Origin: Dipetalonema caudispina
Lineage: Eukaryota > Nematoda > Chromadorea > Rhabditida > Onchocercidae
Reading direction: 5' to 3'
NCBI GenBank assembly: GCA_013365325.1
Contig: JABVXV010000560.1
Span: 1 to 26,562, forward strand
Length of the DNA: 26,562 nt
The position numbers and the translations under genes were made by a program. This document shows positions 18,367-26,562 of the stretch, one piece after another (position 1 is the stretch's first letter; every line of letters starts with the position of its first letter). Below the pieces are notes generated by a model. It had not been told where the DNA came from and did not search any database. It was given only the letters and a program-made list of their open reading frames with translations.

Positions 18367-21184
18367 TATCCTAAAACTAGACTTATTTCTTTTATCAACT
18401 AAAATAAATAGTCATATTTCAGTAAAATACCCGGAAACATTTTGCAGTTCCTTTTATTATCTCAAAAACTGTTAGTGATATTTTCAAATAAATATTGGCT
18501 TAGATTGTATTCAATCCGTAAAAATGCTTGCTTTCTACAGAAATTCATAAAATGAAATTGAAAGAGAGAGAGAGAGAAAGAGAGAGAAGGAAATGGATAA
18601 TTTAATGATAATAAAAAATATTTAACAAATGAATTCAAATGAAACATACCTACAAGAATAAAATATCACGTTATCATTTTTTTTTTTTTTTTTTTTTTTG
18701 ATATTTATTATTTATTGCTGTTCATCGGAAAATTTTAGATTCTCTATCTATTAGTGATAATGATTAAGAAAAAAAAAAAAAGGGGGATAACTTAGATTAT
18801 AATTTTGAGTAATTGCTTCTTCAAATCGTTGTATACCTTGTTGTTTTTTCCTTTTTAAAAAAAAAGAAAAATTAACGAACTTTTTAAAGGATATCATTTG
18901 AAAGAAAAAACTAAATGTTTTTTATACTTTATTTTTCATCTATTTTCATTTATTATTATCATAATGAATTATAATTTAGGAGAAATTATTGATAATTTAA
19001 TATTTATCAATACCTAATTGTACATTCATTTAATTTGTATATTGTGGTAGCAGAAGTACGGTGGGAAATTTATTCATTTATCCCATCATGTGACATTTTT
19101 AATAAGATATTATATTAGGTAATAATTGTCCTCAAATCACCGAGATCAATTATAATTTATCAGAATATGTATACATTAGATTGATCCAATTTCTATGGTA
19201 ATTATATTGATCGTTTCTCAATGACATTTAATTTTACAAAATTACACATTAAAACAATTGAAAATATTAAGAGCTGTATATTAATTGTACATCAGCCTAA
19301 CATGATAACTTTAACTTCTTGTTATCAGTATCAATACTGATATATTAGCTTAGTTTAGTCATATCCTCATACTCAAAATTATTTGCAAAAAATTTTTTTG
19401 ATAAGTGTAAAATTAATGACAATAAAATTGTTATCAACTTGCCGTATCAATGATGAAATAATTATACTTTTATTTCAAGCCTTTTTTTTTAATTTATTTT
19501 TCTTTCTAAGGCTTTTTATTGTAAAGTTCGAATAATTGGAATCGTTTGGCTTATTTACATTAAACGAAAATACTATAATGAAGATAATAACAAATTTGTT
19601 ATAAGTTAAAGAACTTTATAAATTTTTCTTTTTTTTTTTTTGTTTTCAAATAGTTTGGGGAAAGTGAAAAAAAGCACAACAACTTTTTGACATTTTTTGT
19701 TTTTTCACTTTTTTTTTTCTTTTTTTCTTTTTTTTTTTGTTTCAATGCCAGTTGGTACTAATTACTTCGCACTTGAAACGAATTAATATTTTTATGATAC
19801 TTTATTGGAAATTTTTCAGAAGAAAAAGATGTGATGAATCAGTTTTATTCTTTTTCATTATTGATTGAATTCGAATTTTCAAATAATTAATTATGTTGTA
19901 TTGAACAATTAAAGAAAAATTTAGCAAAACTTTTGAAAACATCGAAATTATGTAAATTATCGATCAGTAGTTAAAGAAAAGGATTTTGTGATTTCTGAAG
20001 ACTGAAATTTTTAAATATTAAATAACAACGAGAATATTTCCTAAAAAGTATCAAAAACAAAAAAAAAAAAAAAAAAACATTGTTCTTTTCCACCCATAGA
20101 ATGACTTTTACGTGAAAATTGTTTGTATCAAAAATGAAACTCTTACGTATGAATTTCACATCCTGAAGTCTTATCTTATTATGAAAGCATTAGCAGAAGT
20201 TAATTTCAACGATAAATATGATAAAGTGAAATAATAAAAGTTACATTAAAAGAAATAAAAAAAAGTGACTGCTGTGAAATGAAAATTGCAGATTTTTTTT
20301 CAACAAAATTGAACCAACTACTAAATTTAAATCTTTTAAAAAAATGCGAAAATTTTAAACCAGTCACATAATCATTAACCTAATCACTTTTGATTTTACT
20401 TCTTCTTTCCATTTTATTCAAATAGGACAAAATCTACCTATACTTTATTTTGCACTTATTTCATCCTTCATTTGCTTCATACAGATGAAGCAAAAAAAAA
20501 AAATAAAAAATAAAAAATAAAAATCTCTTCAATATAACTTCCACTTCGTCCCATTCCTTCCTGAGCTTCATTTTTCCGTTATTTGAAATTGCAAAAAATT
20601 CAAATCGAAATTATTATTCCTCGAAAATAATCTTTAATATTTTGAGATTATTCCACAATTTGGCGAACTTCAATGTCAAAATCAACGAATTGAAGCTGTC
20701 ACTTTCCTAAAATAGCTCAATTTTAATTTACATCATCCACTATGATTGTTGTTGCTTTTTGGCATCTTCAATTATAAGCAAGTCCAAACAAATCCTAATT
20801 TCTCTTAATGCTTGCTTTGTTAAATCTCAATCAAATTTCCTTAAATAAACTAACAGAATATCACCGAATTTTTTGTTTTTCTTTGCATTTTTTCTTTTTT
20901 TTTTTTTTTTTTGTTTACTCAAATGTTTGCTCAAATAAAATTTTATTTTCATTTTTTTTTTCTTTGGCTTGATAATAGATAAAATGATAATACCTGCAAT
21001 TGGAATAAACTAAAATATTTAAGAAATTCTCGAATTTTCCCATTTATGATGACATAACGTTTAGCATTTTTTATTTTAGTATTCGATGAAAAAAAAAATT
21101 TGCGAATAAGTGAAATTAATTTAAATTTCTGAATTTCAAGATTGTTTGTCGTCTTTATATTTTAGTTTAGTATCATTGGTTTAG

Positions 21185-21185
<1 letters not shown>
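18365..21185. other. gene-free AT desert
   Basis: No splice-supported exon. It contains a (GA)n-like patch (18562-18588), T tracts (about 18678-18699 and 20895-20912), an A tract (about 20059-20077), and a palindrome with 9-base arms TATCAGTAT/ATACTGATA at 19323-19342. A slightly less AT-rich patch at 20650-20870 has a short open frame (FGELQCQNQRIEAVTFLK), but no splice sites support it. Confidence 0.5.

Positions 21186-21214
<29 letters not shown>
21186..21214. repeat. (GA)n dinucleotide microsatellite
   Basis: About 14 GA units followed by a G-rich purine run to about 21235. Confidence 0.95.
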
Positions 21215-21218
<4 letters not shown>

Positions 21219-21235
21219 GAGGAAAAAAGGAGGGA

Positions 21236-22582
21236 AAAGTTATATTTTACCAGTAATTTCAATAATTTAGTCATCAAAAATTAAGGAATATGTCGTATTT
21301 TTGCCAATATATATTGATATGATGCTTTTAACTTTAAATTAATCATAAAACTTCTTGACAATCATATCTTAAGTAGTACAATATTACACGATTAGCTATT
21401 TGTTTATAGGAAATATGCTAACAGATGATGCTTATTTGATTGATTTCTATCAACCTTATGAGATTTTTTAGTTAAAATATTTCAGCTTCTTTTTTCTTTC
21501 CTTTTTTTTTTTTTTTCTTTCACTCTTTCGTATAAAAAATTTTTTCATACAAATTGAAACTATATGAATCAAATGATTTTATAACATTAAAGGGAAATAT
21601 TTTTAAAAAATTAAAAAAAAAAAAAAAAACAATTGTTTTATAAATTAATATGATTAGTTCAATATTTTAGTTCACATTAACAGATTAACAAATTATTTAA
21701 TTAGAAAAAGAAATTATTGTGTATAACAAAAATCATAATTGTAGAAATATGCTTAGGTAACTTGAATATTTCCAAATTATTGTAATAAATGATTTCAAAT
21801 GAATCTATGGAAAAATATTGAACGTTATAATCAAAACTTCACCAGTATATATTGATTAATAGATTGATTAGAAACAATAAATGTTATGAAAAATTTTAAC
21901 TCATTTAAAAATACGATACACAACTGTTTAACAATGTCATAAAATTTTTGGAAGATATTTAAAATATGTATATATATAATCTCAAAAAATTTTTATTGCC
22001 TAAATATATTATATGAAATAAATTCTTTTATCACCTCTTTCCTTCCATTTTTTCTTAAAGAAAAAAAAAATTATTGGAGAATAAAATTTCAAAAAAATCA
22101 ACATTTTCAAAAAGCTATTTAAAGATTTAAAATATGTGATGTGAATAGTCCATGAATCGTTGATTAGCATTACAACATTAGAATGTACGAATATTTTTTA
22201 TCCTATTAAAATAGGTTAGAAGAGTAATTTAACAATGCGTTCAAGTCATGATTCCATTTTCAAATTGAAAAGTGTGCTATTTTCGCGAAATTAAATTTCA
22301 CCACAAGTATCTTTTAAAATTAAATCTAATTTTAAAAATGCTTCGTTTTTGCCTAACTAACTGTCGATGTATGATTTGCAAGTTCAAAACGTAAAATAAA
22401 TGACATTTAATAGTTGTGGTGAAATTTATCAGTGTCAATGCAATTTTAGTCTGATTATTCAAGTTTAACATGCTATTCTAATATTCCTATGCCTTATCAT
22501 ATGATGTTGTAATTTTCCGGAATACATTTCTCATTCATTCCGGATTGCTGATTGCAATAAATAATTTTTTGATTTTTTCCAG
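21236..22582. other. 5' flank or upstream intron of the 22.7 kb gene
   Basis: AT-rich with no exon seen. It contains a T tract near 21502-21516 and an A tract near 21613-21629. It ends in the strong acceptor GATTTTTTCCAG at 22571-22582. Confidence 0.5.
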
Positions 22583-22700
22583 GCAATAAAAAAAGTAATG
22601 CAACGAACCGGTTGATGAATTCTGCAGGAGCTTGCAAATGAATTGTGTTTTCAAAAAATTTTTCAACCTTAAATAAGCATCTACTGTTACAATAATTGCG
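22583..22700 (+). promoter_or_regulatory. leader exon with three chained uORFs
   Basis: The acceptor TTTTTTCCAG ends at 22582 and may be a spliced-leader or cis acceptor. The leader holds uORF1 22598-22615 (5 codons), uORF2 22615-22641 (8 codons) and uORF3 22638-22676 (12 codons). uORF1 and uORF2 overlap as TGATG, and uORF2 and uORF3 as ATGA. The main ATG at 22701 lies 24 bases after the last uORF stop. Confidence 0.45.
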
Positions 22701-23251
22701 ATGCGTGTCGTACGAGAAAATGAAAATGCGAAAAAAGAATTAATGGTAAATTTAGCTTTTTAAAAATTTTAACAATAATTCAATTTTTACTTTTGAAAGA
22801 TTTTAACAATCCAGTTTATTTTAACATTTTTTTTTTTTTGCTTTAGTTTGTATGCTTAAATTTTTAATGCATTACAAAAAATATGCAAATGTTAAATAGG
22901 TAAATAATACGTATGATATTCATACTTATTCATTTATTTACTTCCACAAATAAATACTGAAAAAATTTGATTTTAATTAATAATAAATTTATTTATTTGT
23001 TTAACAAAATGTTAGCTTTTTTTTTTGCTTTCCTTAAATCTATTGTTTTTTTTTTTTTCTCTTTGTTCAAAAATTTTCCTTCCAAATAAAATTTTCTAAC
23101 ATGGTAAGTCAATTTTTCTTTTTGCTTCGATTTTATTTCATTCAAGGTAATAACAGTTTTGAAAAGTCAAAAGCCATTAAATGTCTATTACAATCCGAAA
23201 GCTTAAGTGATTGCACTTATCCACAATTTTATTGGTCAATTTCAAAAATTT

Positions 23252-23283
<32 letters not shown>

Positions 23284-23817
23284 AAAATGTCGAACTGCAC
23301 GTAACGTAAAATGATGCATTCTTTGCGCTAAATTTTTTTTTTTTAAACTTTTGTAGGCGTTGTAAACGTTTTGCATATTTCTGGAAAAATTGCAGTTCTA
23401 AATCTAATTTTACACAAGATGTTTGATTTAGTATTTCCAATTCTTTTTTTCTTCTTTTTTTTTTTCAACCAAAAAGTATTCCATTTCAATAGTTCCTTTT
23501 AACAAACATTATTGAATTTTTTGATTTCGAAAAGATTCAAAAAATTAAAAAAGAAAAGCATAAGAATAATATAAATTTCAGACTAAAAATATTCAAATAA
23601 GTTATGCTATCATAAACTATCCTATTTTTCGTCTTTTTATTTCATTTCATTTGTTGTCTATTTAATAGAAATTTTTAATTTTTATGATTTTTTTCTTTGC
23701 GATAAATATTTAATTTTAGGAAAGAAGTGAATTAAACAGTCCACTTCAACAACGTCGTAGGCAATGGAAGCAACGCAAATGGGCAAGTACCACACTTCCA
23801 TCATGGCGTATAGGATG
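22701..23817 (+). CDS. 5' end of an unrecognised gene (exons 22701-22745 and 23720-23817, partial)
   Basis: Exon 1 encodes MRVVRENENAKKELM and ends at donor ATG|GTAAAT in phase 0. Exon 2 follows acceptor AATTTTAG and encodes ERSELNSPLQQRRRQWKQRK, then WASTTLPSWRIG, ending at the good donor TG|GTAAGT in phase 2. The 47 residues are hydrophilic, with a basic Arg/Gln/Trp cluster, and have no signal peptide or membrane segment. This looks like the cytosolic N-terminus of a larger protein. The next intron is longer than the 2.7 kb left in the window. Exon 2 is clearly less AT-rich than its surroundings, so I trust it more than exon 1. I do not recognise the family. Confidence 0.6.
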
Positions 23818-25510
23818 GTAAGTTTCTTTTATTCATTTTAATTTAATTACTTCTTTTTTTTTTTTTTTAAATTTAACCATGGTGGTAAATGAGGTAGTTA
23901 TTCGATAAATTAAAATACTAAATATTTTCAATTTAAAAAAAAAAAAAAGATTAAAAAAATAAGAATAATATTATTAATAACTTCGTAATAAAACTAACCA
24001 CCAATAATTAAAAATGATTTGATGAATCATTTTACAATTCTTTTTTTTCCAAAGATATCTGAAATAAAGAGAATAAATAAAAAAGACTAATTTAAAAGTT
24101 TGAAGTTTTATAAATTATTGTTCGATGTAAAACTTTTTTCTTTCACTATTCTTCTCATTACTCTTTAAATAACAAACTAAATGAGAAAACAATTTACTGT
24201 GATTATTGAGTGATTACTTCGTTGATTAATTTATGTTATTTACCATTGTTTGATTAATTACTACTCTTCTCAATAAACGATTAGACTAGTTAAAAAAAAA
24301 AAAAAAAAAGCAAAAAAAAACATCTAAATCTTGGTTTAACTTATCCATTTACACAAATATTAAATGAAATTAAACTTTTAACCTTTATCAATTCATAATA
24401 TATGTTCGAAATTATGTTTATCATCAATGCAACGATAGTTTATGCATATATTTCATTAATAAACATATATCTTTCACGTGTAACTTATTATTTTGCTTCT
24501 CTTACATAAACTATTATGAGTATTAATCGTACATCGAATTGCAATGATATTTTATAAAAACTGTACAGAATTGATTTATCACTTTATGAGATTTTGTAAA
24601 ATTCATTTTCGATCCATTTTATCAATTTTTTTTTTAATGAAACAAAAAAAAAAAAAATTCCCTTACACTTTTTTTTTCTTACATTTTTATCAAGAAAGTA
24701 AAGAATATTTTTTGTCAAGAAAAGAAAAAAAAAGAACAAGTAAAGGATATACAGATTAATGCAAAAGAGAGAAAAAAATTTTAAATGAAAAAATGAAATA
24801 AATTTTAAGCAAAAAAAAAAAAAAATCAGTTTAAAGAGTAATTATTACAATCAAATATATCATTATTCACCGTAATATTTATTCTTTGAATAATTATTAC
24901 AATTAAATATATCATTGTTCAATAATTATTTTTATTTATCATTAATCTTTTGTAAGAATGATGGAATAAAAATTTTATTATTTAATTTTTAACTATAAGC
25001 TTAAGCTTTTGATAGCTTACAATTGGCTAATATTTATATCATTCTTCTATTGCTTTAGCAACGTTAATCATTAATTGACAGATCACAATTTAGTTTCGTT
25101 GCTGATTAGAGTGAAATTTAAAAAGAAAAAAAAAAAACACTTTTTACACTTTATTTATGTCTAAGTCTGTCTAAAATATTTTATTAATGAGTTTATATGT
25201 ATTTGTATTAACTCTCCTTCATTCTAAACGTTATACTTCAAGCAGTTAGATTGTTGTTAAAATTGTTGAATGAATGCTTAGCCAGTCAATATTTAATTAC
25301 TCTTATTTATTTATTTATTTATTTTTTTTATGATTTAAAAATTGACATTTGGTATGCATATGTTATGTGATGTTATAATTGAATAATAAAATATGCAAAA
25401 AATGCTTCTAATGCAAACAATTCCTTTTTTCTCCTTTTTTTAATGCATTAAATAAAGTCAATAATAAGCTATATCTTTTTACCAATAATACTTTTATTAT
25501 TTTGCCTAAC
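23818..25510 (+). other. intron sequence of the 22.7 kb gene
   Basis: After GTAAGT the sequence is AT-rich with no further exon found. It contains an imperfect repeat with a 52-base period (ATTATTACAATCAAATATAT at 24841 and its near copy at 24893), a T tract near 23854-23868 and a TTTA run near 25303-25327. If exon 2 is right, this is a large intron. Confidence 0.5.
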
Positions 25511-25784
25511 ATTTTTATCATCACTCTCTTTTCCCATTATCTCTTTTATTATAATTATCATCATTATCATTATAGCTATTATCCCCATCGTCAATAATAT
25601 TATCATTTTCGTTATTCTTGTTTATTATTAGTTTCATTATTTTTTGATCATTTTTATTATCACTTCCTTTCCCTATTATCTTATTATAATTATCATCATT
25701 ATCATTATAGCTATTATCCCCATCGTTAATAATATTATCATTTTCGTTATTTTTGTTTATTATTAGTTTCATTATTTTTTGATC
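25511..25784. repeat. two-copy imperfect minisatellite, unit about 135-139 bases
   Basis: Copy A (25511-25649) and copy B (25650-25784) share nearly all positions, for example TAGCTATTATCCCCATCG followed by AATAATATTATCATTTTCG in each. A partial third start follows at 25785. Degenerate TTATCATTATT units continue to about 25980. The minus-strand Asn/Asp-rich frame here is a translation of the repeat. Confidence 0.9.
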
Positions 25785-26358
25785 ATTTTTATCATAATCC
25801 GCTAATAAGAATTTTACTGCTATCCTTCTTACTGCGATTATCAGCGTTATTATTACTGTTATTATCCTTATCATTAACAACATTATCATTTCTATCATTT
25901 CTGTTTATTCACAATATTACCATTTATTTTATCATACATATCATTTCGCAATATTATCCACATTATCATTATCATTGTATTTTGTGCTGATTTTCATTCA
26001 AAAAAGGAAAGAACGGAAGAAAATAAGTTTATTAAATCATTGTAGAAGAAGGAATGAGGTTGAAAAAAAGAAACAGAAAAAAAACTAACCCAAAATATAT
26101 GTTGGATCATACAAATTAAGCGTAATATCAACTAATGATGATATAATTCCCATTTATTAATTCAAAAAAATTCATTTTTCATTCTCTAGCTTTGTTTTCT
26201 TCAACTCCATCAAAATATATTACTATCTGATTATTCAATTTTAAAACTGGAAATTGAGCGATATTTAGTAAAGCTTTAGTTTAAAATATCAGTTAAATTG
26301 CGAAAATGATATCATCGTTACCATTTTTATGGTAATCATCATCACCTTTTCTTTATTA
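25785..26358. other. degenerate TTATCA-type simple sequence, then AT-rich
   Basis: Repeat-derived sequence continues to about 25980. The rest is AT-rich with no exon recognised. Confidence 0.5.

Positions 26359-26562
<204 letters not shown>

Noticed and set aside
23104..23304. 67-codon plus-strand frame ending in poly-lysine
   Set aside because: It is intronic, ends in a poly(A) tract, and its first codon is better explained as an ATG next to a GTAAGT donor.
25521..25898. 125-codon minus-strand Asn/Asp-rich frame with an internal 45-residue repeat
   Set aside because: The protein repeat is just the DNA minisatellite read through. No splice or start context; the composition is set by TTATCA units.

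Overview
The window is eukaryotic and looks like a nematode chromosome segment. Genes are broken into small exons by GT..AG introns. Many 3' splice sites have the short TTTCAG/TTTTAG form seen in nematodes, and the recognisable proteins have nematode orthologues. The DNA is very AT-rich, full of long poly(T)/poly(A) tracts and TTA/ATC microsatellites, and starts and ends in the same TTA repeat. A spirurid or filarial-type genome would fit, but the species is an inference. I see no prokaryotic genes, viral genes, transposase or reverse-transcriptase reading frames, CRISPR arrays, rRNA or tRNA.

Layout. (1) 1-498: a TTA microsatellite followed by the terminal exon of an unrecognised plus-strand coiled-coil gene. 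(2) 2291-5967, plus strand: a nine-exon LUC7-like U1 snRNP splicing factor (333 aa), with two zinc fingers and an Arg/Asp/Glu/Ser-rich tail. (3) 6331-8189, minus strand: a multi-exon gene whose core resembles BLOC-1 subunit 4 (cappuccino/blos-4); its 3' end can be read in several ways. (4) 8762-11263, minus strand, 573 bases upstream of gene 3 and in the same direction: a five-exon four-pass membrane protein of the proteolipid/M6 neuronal glycoprotein family (285 aa, nmgp-1-like). (5) 11315-22582: about 11 kb of AT-rich, homopolymer-rich DNA. Its only coding-like island is at about 17650-17940 and may encode a small signal-peptide-bearing product. (6) 22583-23817, plus strand: the 5' end of an unrecognised gene, with a leader holding three chained upstream ORFs and two small coding exons rich in Arg, Gln and Trp. 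Its next intron runs past the window edge. (7) 23818-26562: intron-like sequence with short tandem repeats, ending in a TTA microsatellite.

LUC7 acts in the nucleus on 5' splice-site choice. The BLOC-1-like and M6-like genes concern endolysosomal sorting and neuronal membranes. They lie head to tail on one strand with a gap short enough that co-transcription is possible but unproven. All gene models were assembled by eye from splice signals and phase. The joins are internally consistent (every total is divisible by three), but no transcript or homology search was available. I found no convincing new biological system. The most interesting points are regulatory: a skippable RS tail and poison-exon-like acceptor in the LUC7 gene, a palindromic upstream ORF before the M6 gene, and a three-uORF cascade before the 22.7 kb gene.
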